64,000 nt of DNA, taken from contig CANLBJ010000010.1 of the NCBI GenBank assembly GCA_947488905.1, forward strand, positions 34,218 through 98,217. Direction: 5' to 3'. The number at the start of each line of letters is the position of its first letter. Position 1 is the stretch's first letter. Below, in pieces: positions 35,604 to 44,581 of this stretch. The translations under genes and the position numbers were made by a program. Under the pieces are notes generated by a model. It saw nothing but the letters and a program-made list of their open reading frames with translations. It did not search any database and had not been told where the DNA came from. This DNA is from Ulvibacter algarum (GTDB lineage Bacteria > Bacteroidota > Bacteroidia > Flavobacteriales > Flavobacteriaceae).

Positions 35604-37799
35604 CTAATCTTTTTTGAGAGTTAATCGCACTCTTGTTCCTGAGGCATCTTCTTGTGCATCTTCTATAAAAACATCTACTTTATCACGATACATTTTGTTA
35701 AGAATTGAAATACGCTTTTTAATATTACCCATTCCTTTAGACTGTTGTTTCTTTTGATTGTCTGTCTTTAATTCTTTAGATTTTGTACGTCCTATACCAT
35801 CATCTGTAATTGTAATTACAACTGTCTCTGCATCTACTTTAGTAAACTTAATCTCAAGCGCACCGCGTTCTTTTTTATAACGCAATCCGTGCCACACTGC
35901 ATTCTCAATATAGGGTTGCAATAGCATAGGCGGTATCACAAACTGATCTAAATCTATAGATGGGTCTACCGTCACGGTATAATCAAATTTATCTTTAAAG
36001 CGGAAATGTTCTAACTTCACATAAAGTTCTAATAACTCAATCTCTTTAGTTAAAGCAATAAAATTCTCTTCGCTATTCTCTAAAACCGAACGCATTAATT
36101 GAGAAAAATCACTCAAATATCTATTTGCTGCTCGCTCATCATTACTAGAGATAAAACTATTTACAGAGTTAAGTGCATTAAAAATAAAATGTGGGTTCAT
36201 CTGTGAACGCAAGTTTTTTAGTGCTAACTGATTATTTACATACTGTTGCTGCTTTACATTTTTATACTGTGTGTATGCTGCATACAACAACAAGAGTGCG
36301 ATGAGTATTAAAGACCCAATAATCCATTTCTGGATGCTGCTATTCTTATTTATGAGTTCTTCATTTTCAAAAGCTAATTTATACCTGCTTTCGTTTAGAT
36401 TTCTATCATTCTCGAGGCTTGTAATTCTATTTTGTTTTAAAGCCATCTCTTTACTGAAACGTGCTGCTTGTGATATCTCTTGCTCTTTTTTAATATATAG
36501 CTCATCTACTACCGCAACATATTTTTCATAACTCTCTGCAGCTTTACCAAAATCTCCTCGGTCTCTATACAACTCTGATAATTTACGGGTAGCGTCTTTT
36601 TTTACTAATAAATCTTCTTTAGCATCTGCTTCAACAATACTGCGCTCATAAAACGGGATAGCATCATCATACTTTTCTTGACTTAAATAGGCATTCCCTA
36701 TTTTGTAGTTTTGGCGCTGGGGTGATAATGTTCCTGTAGTTGTTTCTTCTGTTTCATCATCAGAGATAGACTCTATTTCTTCTAAAGCTAGATTACGAAG
36801 TTCTATTTCCTTTTCAAAATTTAGATTTTTTCCGTAGAAATCTGCTACTTTATCTTTTTCTTGAGCTGCTCTTTTTTTATTCTCTAAGGTGGATAGTTCT
36901 AGACTATTTCCGTAGTACTCTTCTGCCGCATCTGCAGAGCCACTGTTAGAATATATATCTGCAATTTTAGAATTGAGGTCTGTTATCTTAGGCGTAATTA
37001 AATGTTTTGAAGCTTTCTCTAAACCTTTTTGATAATTAGCGATTCCTTTTTCACTATCATCTATCGCGCTGTAAGTGTCTCCTAGAATTTCATACACCTC
37101 CACCTCTTGATAAGGCGGGAGTTTTTTTGCGAGCAAGGCGTTACAAACCGCAATACTCTCTTGATAATTTTTACTTTGCATGTATGCTTTTGCAAGTTTT
37201 ATTTTAACTCCTATAGAAGGTGATGCTGCAATACTTCTTTTGTAGTTGTCTGCCGCGAGATCTGGTTGTGACCAGTAACTATTTATATCTCCCAGTAACT
37301 CAAAAGCAATTTTGTTTTGCAATGCAGATGGTGTACCACCGGGTACAGAGTTTACCGCTTCTGTAATATAATTGATACTTTTTGTAGCATCTTTTTTTGC
37401 TATCGTTTTTGCAGAGTCTATATAAACACTAAAATTATTAATAGATCGAGAATTAAATTTAGAAACAGAAGGATATACATCATCAGATTTTAAAACCTTA
37501 ATACGTATAAAATCATCATTTACAATGGTGTGGTATACGGTCTCAAAATTTGTGCTTCTTATAACAAGTTCTTGCCCTATGGCTCCCTTAATTTTAAATT
37601 GCCCCCAAGTATCTGTTGTGGTATAGGCGCCTCCTAGAATCTCAATATTTACCTTAGCTATTGGCTCGTTTGATGCTTCATTGACAACCTCTCCTTTAAT
37701 ATCTAATATAGGTCTAGCAGCCTCTGCTTGGTTTTGAGCCAAAGCAGAGATACCTAGTAATAGGACACAGGAAAATAAGAATGCTTTTATTGTTTTCAT
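35604..37799 (-). CDS. LytS-type sensor histidine kinase with carboxypeptidase-like and TPR sensor region
   Basis: A 731-residue membrane kinase. Order: signal peptide (ends SALAQ), a carboxypeptidase-D regulatory-like beta sandwich (about 33-105, LDIKGEVVNEASNEPIAKVN), a long TPR array (about 130-430), a coiled coil, one membrane segment (about 487-508), and a His_kinase domain with H537 (MNPHFIFNALNSV), N-box QPYIENAVWHG (628-638) and DDGIG (666-670). The sensor part is thus periplasmic and protein-binding in type. Paired with the LytTR regulator downstream. The start at 37799 is supported by the signal peptide. Confidence 0.92.
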   Translation of the reverse strand: MKTIKAFLFSCVLLLGISALAQNQAEAARPILDIKGEVVNEASNEPIAKVNIEILGGAYTTTDTWGQFKIKGAIGQELVIRSTNFETVYHTIVNDDFIRIKVLKSDDVYPSVSKFNSRSINNFSVYIDSAKTIAKKDATKSINYITEAVNSVPGGTPSALQNKIAFELLGDINSYWSQPDLAADNYKRSIAASPSIGVKIKLAKAYMQSKNYQESIAVCNALLAKKLPPYQEVEVYEILGDTYSAIDDSEKGIANYQKGLEKASKHLITPKITDLNSKIADIYSNSGSADAAEEYYGNSLELSTLENKKRAAQEKDKVADFYGKNLNFEKEIELRNLALEEIESISDDETEETTTGTLSPQRQNYKIGNAYLSQEKYDDAIPFYERSIVEADAKEDLLVKKDATRKLSELYRDRGDFGKAAESYEKYVAVVDELYIKKEQEISQAARFSKEMALKQNRITSLENDRNLNESRYKLAFENEELINKNSSIQKWIIGSLILIALLLLYAAYTQYKNVKQQQYVNNQLALKNLRSQMNPHFIFNALNSVNSFISSNDERAANRYLSDFSQLMRSVLENSEENFIALTKEIELLELYVKLEHFRFKDKFDYTVTVDPSIDLDQFVIPPMLLQPYIENAVWHGLRYKKERGALEIKFTKVDAETVVITITDDGIGRTKSKELKTDNQKKQQSKGMGNIKKRISILNKMYRDKVDVFIEDAQEDASGTRVRLTLKKD

Positions 37800-38015
37800 A
37801 CTATTATTAATACTGCTAAACTACACAATAAAACCTTACTTAAAAATGGCTAATGTGCTTGAACTGGTCATATTTCGGTATAAAAACAGCCTTTACTCAA
37901 TTATAAAGTACGTTCACTCACTCATAATGGCCGTAACCTCATCCTGTGTTTTTTAAGAAGTATGTTCAAAATAGTTTTACAAAGTCAAAAAGAACTGGCA
38001 ACAAATAAAAACCAA

Positions 38016-39035
38016 ATGAAAAAGCACATCTATTTAATCTTACTACTATGCGCATTTACCCTAACAGCACAGCATAGAGGTAATTATAACCAGCAAGAAA
38101 TATCTAGAGCAAATATTGCAAGCTCTATGGGAAATGCCACCGTATACAACCCAAGTATAAATGGGCCAATTCATAAAACACTAAACCCAAGTAACTACCT
38201 CACTATAGAAGTAAAAGGATTACAAAATGTAAAAGCGACTTCTTATACCGCTGTATTTAATTTATCACAAATAGGTGAAACAGCACAAATAACAAATCAG
38301 CTTGCTAAAGAAAGAATTGACGCAGTAAAGGCAGCATTAATGAGTCAAGGTATTTTAGAAAAAGATTTTGTAATTGATGTGATCTCTTTTGTTCCTGTTT
38401 ATGAAATTCAAGTAGAGAAAAAGATTTTCAGTAAAAAATATAATGAAGTCCCAAAAGGGTTTGAGCTACAACAGAACATTCACATAAGATTTACTAAAAC
38501 AAAACAGTTTGAAAACATACTTACCGCTTGTGCTAAAAACGAAATTTACAATCTGGTTAAAGTAGATTACTATATAGAAGACGTTGCTTCTGTTTACAAA
38601 AACCTACAAGCAAAACTCATCACACTCATTGAAGAGAAAAAAGAGTATTATGGTCTTTTAGGCTTTGATATGGCTAACTATGACGTAGCTGTTGCAGATG
38701 ACAAGTATTGTCATTTTCCTAAAGACTTTTATCAAAGCTATCAAGCTTACAACTCTATCTCTTTTGAGGCCATAAAACAGAACAAAGGTGTTACAGAAGC
38801 AAAAAAGCAAACATCTTTTTATTATGAACCCCTTTCTTATGGACAATATGATGTTGTAGTTAACGGTGCTATTCTAGAACCTGTTGTACAAATGGGAATG
38901 CATATAAAATTATTATACACTAAAAAGCCTGAAAAAGCAGCACCAAAACCTGAGGTTAAAATAGAGACTAAACACAAATACTACGTAGTGTCTCCAGATG
39001 GCAAAATTGACGTAAAAGAATTACAAACAAATTAA
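38016..39035 (+). CDS. exported SIMPL-like (DUF541-type) protein
   Basis: A 339-residue exported protein (signal peptide MKKHIYLILLLCAFTLTAQ). YLTIEVKGLQNVKATSYTAV followed by an ITNQLAKERIDAVKAALMSQ helix resembles the SIMPL fold, but the match is by eye only. The C-terminal 60 residues are lysine-rich. A longer in-frame start at 37962 would place 18 residues before the signal peptide, so 38016 is preferred. The VWA lipoprotein gene follows after 10 bases, so the two probably work together. Elements in the upstream spacer recur at 17.0 kb. Confidence 0.55.
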   Translation: MKKHIYLILLLCAFTLTAQHRGNYNQQEISRANIASSMGNATVYNPSINGPIHKTLNPSNYLTIEVKGLQNVKATSYTAVFNLSQIGETAQITNQLAKERIDAVKAALMSQGILEKDFVIDVISFVPVYEIQVEKKIFSKKYNEVPKGFELQQNIHIRFTKTKQFENILTACAKNEIYNLVKVDYYIEDVASVYKNLQAKLITLIEEKKEYYGLLGFDMANYDVAVADDKYCHFPKDFYQSYQAYNSISFEAIKQNKGVTEAKKQTSFYYEPLSYGQYDVVVNGAILEPVVQMGMHIKLLYTKKPEKAAPKPEVKIETKHKYYVVSPDGKIDVKELQTN

Positions 39036-39045
39036 TACATATAAA

Positions 39046-40197
39046 ATGAAAAAGATACTAAGCACCTTTTGCATCGCACTCGCTTTTATGAGCATTGCCT
39101 GTAAAGCAGACACAAAAAAAGAAATAGCACAAGTAGAGCCCATAATAGAAGCTCCCGTCGCAAAACATTATATAAAAGTGGCTCTTTTACTAGACACAAG
39201 TAATAGTATGGATGGTCTCATTGATCAAGCAAAGGCCCAGTTATGGGAAATTGTAAATGAACTTAGCTATGCAAAATGTAAAAACGAAAGACCCAATTTA
39301 CAGATTGCCCTTTTTGAATATGGCAATGACGGATTAGCAGAAAAAGATGGTTTTGTACGTAAAATTTTAGGGTTTACAGAAGATCTTGATGAAGTTTCTA
39401 AAGAGCTTTTCTCGCTCACTACAAATGGAGGAAGCGAGTATTGCGGTACCGTAATCCAGCAATCATTAGACAAACTAGATTGGGGTAATGACGCAGACGA
39501 TTTAAAAATGCTATTTATAGCGGGAAACGAACCTTTTGATCAAGGTAAAATAGACTATAAAGATGCCGTTACAAATGCAAAAGAGAAAGATGTAGCTGTG
39601 AACACTATTTTCTGCGGAAATTTTAATCAAGGAATAAGTAGCCACTGGAAAAATGGAGCAACGTTAGGGTATGGACAGTACACAGCTATTGACCATAATA
39701 AAGAAACACAGCACATTGTTTCTCCATACGATGATCTCATCTTACAACTCAACATAAAACTTAATGGAACCTACATCCCTTACGGAACGCAAGGTCGCGA
39801 AAAAGTAGCCCTGCAGTATGAGCAAGATGATAATGCTGCTGGATACAGTAAAGCAAATGCAGTAAGCAGAACCGTGAGTAAAGGGTCACACTTATATAAA
39901 AACAGTTCTTGGGACCTAGTAGATGCAGAAGAAGAAAGTGACTTTAGCTATTCTAAAATTAAAAAAGATAAACTGCCAGATAACTTAAAAGACAAATCTA
40001 CTGCAGAGCTTAAAGAATACGTAAACCTTAAAAAAGAAGAACGCAACAAGATTCAAGCAGAGATTGCAACACTCAATAAAAAACGTCGTGATTTTATTTC
40101 TTCGGAAAGTAAAAACAAAGGCAATGGTCTAGAAAGCGCAATGATCACTGCCCTTAGGTCTCAAGCTAAAAAGAAAAATTATACTTGGGATGAGTAA
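39046..40197 (+). CDS. VWA domain-containing lipoprotein
   Basis: A 383-residue lipoprotein (signal ends FMSIAC, C19) with a von Willebrand factor A domain (about 44-235). The MIDAS motif is DTSNS at 50-54 with LTTNGGSEYCG further on, so metal binding is likely. After the VWA domain comes a lysine-rich, partly coiled-coil tail (300-383). It is co-transcribed with the SIMPL-like gene 10 bases upstream and followed by a long hairpin (40206-40254). Function unknown; VWA domains mediate protein contacts. The 9-mer CTTCGGAAA lies in the 3' part (40100-40108). Confidence 0.85.
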   Translation: MKKILSTFCIALAFMSIACKADTKKEIAQVEPIIEAPVAKHYIKVALLLDTSNSMDGLIDQAKAQLWEIVNELSYAKCKNERPNLQIALFEYGNDGLAEKDGFVRKILGFTEDLDEVSKELFSLTTNGGSEYCGTVIQQSLDKLDWGNDADDLKMLFIAGNEPFDQGKIDYKDAVTNAKEKDVAVNTIFCGNFNQGISSHWKNGATLGYGQYTAIDHNKETQHIVSPYDDLILQLNIKLNGTYIPYGTQGREKVALQYEQDDNAAGYSKANAVSRTVSKGSHLYKNSSWDLVDAEEESDFSYSKIKKDKLPDNLKDKSTAELKEYVNLKKEERNKIQAEIATLNKKRRDFISSESKNKGNGLESAMITALRSQAKKKNYTWDE

Positions 40198-40205
40198 AAA
40201 AGTAA

Positions 40206-40254
40206 GCAGTGACAGTATTCAGTTTACAGTACTGTAACTGAATACTGTCACTGC
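40206..40254 (+). terminator. long hairpin after the VWA gene
   Basis: Nineteen-base arms GCAGTGACAGTATTCAGTT (40206-40224) and its complement (40236-40254), plus an inner ACAGT/ACTGT stem after one bulged T. It is followed by AACAAAAATTTTGG rather than a strong T-run, so it is a probable but not textbook terminator. Confidence 0.6.
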
Positions 40255-40293
40255 AACAAAAATTTTGGTTGGTTAGTAAGTGAGAACTGGACG

Positions 40294-40320
40294 ATAAATG
40301 ATTATCAAATAATCATTTAT
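40294..40320. promoter_or_regulatory. AT-rich 12-bp palindrome upstream of tonB
   Basis: ATAAATGATTAT (40294-40305) and ATAATCATTTAT (40309-40320) form a perfect dyad with a three-base centre, about 150 bases before tonB. It looks like an operator or an additional mRNA hairpin; no known regulator box was recognised. Confidence 0.4.
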
Positions 40321-40413
40321 TTGTTCGGTTTTCTAATTATTAAGTAATCTAACACAACAAACAACATCACTAGTCTTAATAAAAATGAATAAACATTAAA
40401 CATATTTCAATTA

Positions 40414-40428
40414 TGGCACGACACTTGT
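40414..40428 (+). promoter_or_regulatory. sigma-54-like -24/-12 element upstream of tonB
   Basis: TGGCACGACACTTGT matches the consensus TGGCACG-N4-TTGC except for GT in place of GC. The spacing between the GG and GT doublets is ten bases, as required. It lies 39 bases before the tonB ATG. Confidence 0.4.
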
Positions 40429-40467
40429 AATTATTAAAACTAACATTAACCCTTTAAAATTATCAAT

Positions 40468-41250
40468 ATGAAAGCTTTAAAACAAAACCAAACTGAGGGA
40501 AGCAAAAGAGAAGACAAAAAGAAAACGAACATCAAGTTCAATTCTGCTATCTTTTTTCAATTAGGTCTAGTAGTTGCACTTGTAGCATCTGCTTGGGCAA
40601 TGAATTTAAATATTGAAGAAAAAACTTTAATACCAAACAATCCTAGAGGGTTAACGATAGAAGAACCTAATTTCATTATGCCTGTTCTAGAAGTACCTAA
40701 AATAGAAACTCCTAAAATTATCGCTAAGCTAGAACCACAACCTAGACAAAGAGTAATCACTAGCATTGTTGAAGTAGTGCCAGATGACCAACCTATAATT
40801 GAGACAAAAACTATTGCTCCGCCTTCTACTCCAGTGGTAATTAACCCACCAGTAGTAGCTACACCAGCAGTGGTAACAACTCCTAAAGTTAACAAAACAG
40901 AAGGTATCAACTCTGTAGAGTTTGTGCCTATATTTCCTGGTTGTGAATCTGCGGGAGATAAAAACGCTCAAATTGCTTGTATGAACGAAAAAATAGCTCG
41001 TTTTGTAGGTAGTAAATTTGACACAAGCGTTGCTAATAATGATACAACGGGTAATCAAAGAATCACCGTACAATTTAAAATAGACAAAAACGGAAACGCA
41101 GTTGATATCAAAGCTTTATCTAAAGACAAAAACTTAGAGAAAGAAGCAAAAAGAGTAATTAGCAGATTACCAGAATTTACACCAGGTAAAATGGGTGATG
41201 TAGCTGTAGATGTGATGTACATGTTGCCTATTAATTTTCAGATAGACTAA
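40468..41250 (+). CDS. energy transducer TonB
   Basis: Inner-membrane protein that transmits proton-motive force to outer-membrane transporters. The 260 residues have a cytoplasmic basic N-terminus, one membrane segment (about 26-45), a Pro/Val-rich periplasmic spacer (60-140) and a TonB C-terminal domain (about 150-260) of the Bacteroidota type, with VPIFPGCES and C159/C171. No ExbB/ExbD genes are adjacent. It has a complex upstream region (palindrome, sigma-54-like element) and a good terminator after it (41281-41308). Confidence 0.85.
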   Translation: MKALKQNQTEGSKREDKKKTNIKFNSAIFFQLGLVVALVASAWAMNLNIEEKTLIPNNPRGLTIEEPNFIMPVLEVPKIETPKIIAKLEPQPRQRVITSIVEVVPDDQPIIETKTIAPPSTPVVINPPVVATPAVVTTPKVNKTEGINSVEFVPIFPGCESAGDKNAQIACMNEKIARFVGSKFDTSVANNDTTGNQRITVQFKIDKNGNAVDIKALSKDKNLEKEAKRVISRLPEFTPGKMGDVAVDVMYMLPINFQID

Positions 41251-41280
41251 TAATTTTATTTTAACCTATAGTATAAAACC

Positions 41281-41308
41281 AAGCCATCTCATCTCGAGAT
41301 GGCTTTTT
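41281..41308 (+). terminator. Rho-independent terminator of tonB
   Basis: AAGCCATCTC (41281-41290) and GAGATGGCTT (41296-41305) around a five-base loop, ending in five T. Confidence 0.88.
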
Positions 41309-41373
41309 AAATACCGTTTCATTATTACTAAAAACTGTATCTTGCTGCCATCAACTGTAACCCCAACCTTGCA

Positions 41374-43470
41374 ATGCGCATTCTCACCATTTTACTGCTT
41401 TTACCTACGCTCATTTTTGCACAATCTGCAGATACATTAGAAAAATATCCCGTATTTCCTAACTGCGGAAACGTTACAAACGTGGAGCTTGCCTCTTGTT
41501 TTAACACTGCGGTGCAACAATACCTTGTTGATAATTTTAATGTACCGGCGTCATTATCTGAAGATGAGTTAACTCCTTTTAAAGTGCAGGTAGAGGTAAC
41601 TAGAGAAGGCCGTTTTGAAGTGGTGTATGTAGATAGCAATAACAAACTTTTAAAAGAAGAAACTTCACGCGTGTTTGCTAGTATTCCCGCCATTACTCCC
41701 GCTACTTATAACGGAGAACCAACGATCTCACAATACAGAATGCCTATCATATTTCCGCTTGCCGTGAGAGAGACTGTAATAAACCCAATGGCAACAGCCC
41801 AAAGTTTAAATGAGAATAACGTTTCCGAAGTAAAAAATGAAGCCCTTATTAATGAGTATGACTTAATAGAAAGCTTACCATTTAATAACGAAGAATACAC
41901 TAGCCAACTCAACATACCTCTATCTCACGAGATGTACACTCGTTTTGACGCAGCGATGAACAGCGTAGGAACAAACTCACACACCGCTCAAAAACCATAC
42001 ATTTACAATGAGGTAAATAAGTATTATAATTTTGAGCAAGAAAACGGCAAACTTATTAAAGAGCGTACTACCTGGTTAGGCCGTAAATTATGGAATGAAC
42101 ATTTTGTTACCTTAAAAGGAACGGACTATTGGTTCACTCTTGATCCTGGAGTTGACCTACAGTTAGGTCGAGATCTTGATAATGACTTAAACACCTATAA
42201 TAATACAAGGCTTGTCAACTTTCAGGGAGGCTTGGGGAAAATTGTAAACTTTAACGCTACCGTTTATGAAAGTCAAGGACGTTTTGCAGATTACATAAAC
42301 ACCTATGCAAGAAGCCTTGCACCAGATGGAGGAAATCCCGGTATTGTTCCTGGTCGTGGTATTGCAGCTGCTATTAATGAGACAGATTTTGATTATCCAG
42401 TAGCAACCGGTCACGTATCTATAACGCCTTCAAAATATTTTAATATTCAATTAGGTCACGGAAAACAGTTTTTAGGTGATGGATATCGCTCTTTGTTTTT
42501 TAGTGATGGCGCTAGCCCCTACCCTTTCTTTAAACTAAACACTACTTTCTGGAAAATTAAATACACTAACACATGGATGTCGCTTCGTGATGTAAGATCT
42601 GATGTTACGGCAGACGGTAGTTTTAGAACCAAATATGTTGCCAACCACTACTTGAGCTATAATGTTACAAAAAGATTAAACATAGGTTTATTTGAGTCTG
42701 TGATATGGCAGAATGACAACGATCGTGGTTTTGACTTCAACTATTTAAACCCTGTTATATTTTATAGAGCAATTGAGTTTAGTACTGGATCTCGTGGTGG
42801 TAATGCATTGCTTGGTCTTTCTGGTAAATACAAAGTAAATGATAATGTAAATCTATACGGACAGTTTTTAATTGATGAGTTTTCTTCAAGTGATGTTTTT
42901 GGCGGTGATGGTAGTTATAAAAACAAAACAGGGTATCAAATAGGAGCTAAATATTACAATGCATTTAAAGTAAATAATCTTTATTTACAGGCTGAGTACA
43001 ACAGAGTGCGCCCATTTACATATTCTCACAACAGTGTGATTTTAAATTATGGGCATAATAACCAACCCTTAGCACATAATCTAGGTGCTAATTTTTCTGA
43101 ATTTGTTGCAATTGCTCGTTACAGAAGAGATCGTTGGTATGGTGATGCAAAGTTTATTGTTGCAAAAAGAGGGCTAGAATTAAACGAAGACAACACTCCT
43201 TTTTACGGCGGAAATATCTACGGTACAGAAGACGACAGATTATCTGACGATGGCAATGAATTAGGGCAAGGTAATGCCACAGACTTTTTTCACGCAGAGT
43301 TAGAAGCAGGGTACTTAATTAATCCTACCACAAACCTAAAAGCGTATGCAAGTGTTATATATCGTGATTTTAATCCAGATATTAACAACGCATTAAATAG
43401 TAGCGCCAGTACGGTGTGGGTTAATTTTGGTGTGCGTACAGATTTATTTAATTGGTATTATGACTATTAA
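41374..43470 (+). CDS. outer-membrane protein with N-terminal TonB-CTD-like module (RemB/Wzi-like)
   Basis: A 698-residue exported protein (signal peptide ends IFAQ, residue 17). Residues about 24-128 resemble the C-terminal domain of the TonB encoded just upstream: KYPVFPNCGN and LASCFNTAVQQYLVDNF align with its VPIFPGCES and ACMNEKIARFVGSKF, including both cysteines (C31, C42). From about 200 onward the sequence is a beta-strand-rich barrel like capsule-assembly Wzi proteins. This layout fits what is annotated as gliding-motility protein RemB in relatives; I recall that from memory and give no symbol. The 9-mer TTTCCGAAG occurs inside (41822-41830). Confidence 0.65.
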   Translation: MRILTILLLLPTLIFAQSADTLEKYPVFPNCGNVTNVELASCFNTAVQQYLVDNFNVPASLSEDELTPFKVQVEVTREGRFEVVYVDSNNKLLKEETSRVFASIPAITPATYNGEPTISQYRMPIIFPLAVRETVINPMATAQSLNENNVSEVKNEALINEYDLIESLPFNNEEYTSQLNIPLSHEMYTRFDAAMNSVGTNSHTAQKPYIYNEVNKYYNFEQENGKLIKERTTWLGRKLWNEHFVTLKGTDYWFTLDPGVDLQLGRDLDNDLNTYNNTRLVNFQGGLGKIVNFNATVYESQGRFADYINTYARSLAPDGGNPGIVPGRGIAAAINETDFDYPVATGHVSITPSKYFNIQLGHGKQFLGDGYRSLFFSDGASPYPFFKLNTTFWKIKYTNTWMSLRDVRSDVTADGSFRTKYVANHYLSYNVTKRLNIGLFESVIWQNDNDRGFDFNYLNPVIFYRAIEFSTGSRGGNALLGLSGKYKVNDNVNLYGQFLIDEFSSSDVFGGDGSYKNKTGYQIGAKYYNAFKVNNLYLQAEYNRVRPFTYSHNSVILNYGHNNQPLAHNLGANFSEFVAIARYRRDRWYGDAKFIVAKRGLELNEDNTPFYGGNIYGTEDDRLSDDGNELGQGNATDFFHAELEAGYLINPTTNLKAYASVIYRDFNPDINNALNSSASTVWVNFGVRTDLFNWYYDY

Positions 43471-43493
43471 TTTACTTGTATAAATTTAATTTT

Positions 43494-44378
43494 TTACTCA
43501 TCGCTTACATCTGCATAAACGGTTTTAACCATTCTTTCTGTATTAATAAATCCTGCACCAAAATCTAGTGCGTCATACTTTTCTGTTATACTTGACATTT
43601 TTAAAACCTCTTCTTCAGTTTTCCCCTCATTATATAGCTTTGCTATTTGTGTGTGAAGATCTAGAAGCATATCACGTGTAAACGTCACATCTTTTATAGT
43701 AGCAAGGTCACCATGACCTGGGATAATTTTCGTGTTTTCATTGATAAGCATTAGCATTTTACTCAATGCTTTTGCATACCCTAAAACACTACCTCCACTA
43801 TTTAAGTCTATAAATGGATAACGACCATTAAAAAAGACATCACCGGTGTGAATCACATTACTCTCCATAAAATAAACCATCGCGTCCCCATCTGTATGGG
43901 CATTGTGAACGTGAAATACAAAAATCTCGTCGCCGTTGTAATGGAAGGTCATATCTTCATCAAAGGTTATCATAGGGAGTGATGCTACTCCATCTATTTT
44001 TTTATTTTCTTCTAAGGCTATCTTTAATCTTTTTCTTACATTTTCTTGAGAAAAAATAACTGTTCCTGTTTTTGCCATTGCTAGATTACCTCCTGTATGA
44101 TCGCCATGATGGTGTGTATTTACTAAAAACTGAACAGGCTGTTTATCCATTGAAGCAATGGTAGCTTGGGTTTTTTCGATATTTCTATCAAACTGATCAT
44201 CAATCATAAAAATACCGTCGTCACCAAAACTAAGACCTATATTTCCTCCTTGATCTTGAAGCATGTAAATATGCTCAGTAACCTTAATCAAAGATTGTGA
44301 TTCTTGCTTTTTTTCTTGCGCAAAAATTGTTGTCGCCGTCAATAAAAGGAAGCTTGCTGTAATTTTCAATAAATTCAT
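43494..44378 (-). CDS. exported MBL-fold metallohydrolase
   Basis: A 294-residue exported enzyme (signal peptide ends TIFAQ, residue 21) of the metallo-beta-lactamase superfamily. The zinc motif is H89-x-H91-x-D93-H94 in VNTHHHGDHTGGN, with later ligands in VIHTGDVFFNG and IPGHGD. The gross layout is like class B enzymes and quinoprotein-relay hydrolases; whether it hydrolyses beta-lactams cannot be told from sequence. It stands alone between the convergent RemB-like gene and the divergent ctaB gene. Confidence 0.88.
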   Translation of the reverse strand: MNLLKITASFLLLTATTIFAQEKKQESQSLIKVTEHIYMLQDQGGNIGLSFGDDGIFMIDDQFDRNIEKTQATIASMDKQPVQFLVNTHHHGDHTGGNLAMAKTGTVIFSQENVRKRLKIALEENKKIDGVASLPMITFDEDMTFHYNGDEIFVFHVHNAHTDGDAMVYFMESNVIHTGDVFFNGRYPFIDLNSGGSVLGYAKALSKMLMLINENTKIIPGHGDLATIKDVTFTRDMLLDLHTQIAKLYNEGKTEEEVLKMSSITEKYDALDFGAGFINTERMVKTVYADVSDE

Positions 44379-44488
44379 AGATATTGTTTTGAAGTGAGTC
44401 GAAGATACGGATAACTACTTACTTTAGTTCTTGAGGTAAAAGATTAAAAATTAACGCATTTATATTTCCCTAAAAAACAAGTAGGACG

Positions 44489-44496
44489 TATCTTTG
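44489..44496 (+). promoter_or_regulatory. TAnnTTTG promoter box for the ctaB-cox cluster
   Basis: TATCTTTG lies 85 bases before the ctaB GTG. The predicted leader contains one copy of TTTCCGAAG and a TTTCAGAAA variant (44565-44573). Confidence 0.45.
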
Positions 44497-44507
44497 CAAA
44501 AATTTAT

Positions 44508-44573
44508 TCGGAGCACATTTCCGAAGAAATTATTGAAAAACAGCACGGTATTCGAGCTGTACTATTTCAGAAA
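44508..44573. repeat. cluster of 9-mer repeat and variants in the ctaB leader
   Basis: TTCGGAG (44508-44514), TTTCCGAAG (44518-44526) and TTTCAGAAA (44565-44573) occur within 66 bases. The first two can pair as a small imperfect hairpin. Confidence 0.5.
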
Positions 44574-44581
44574 CAAAAAAC

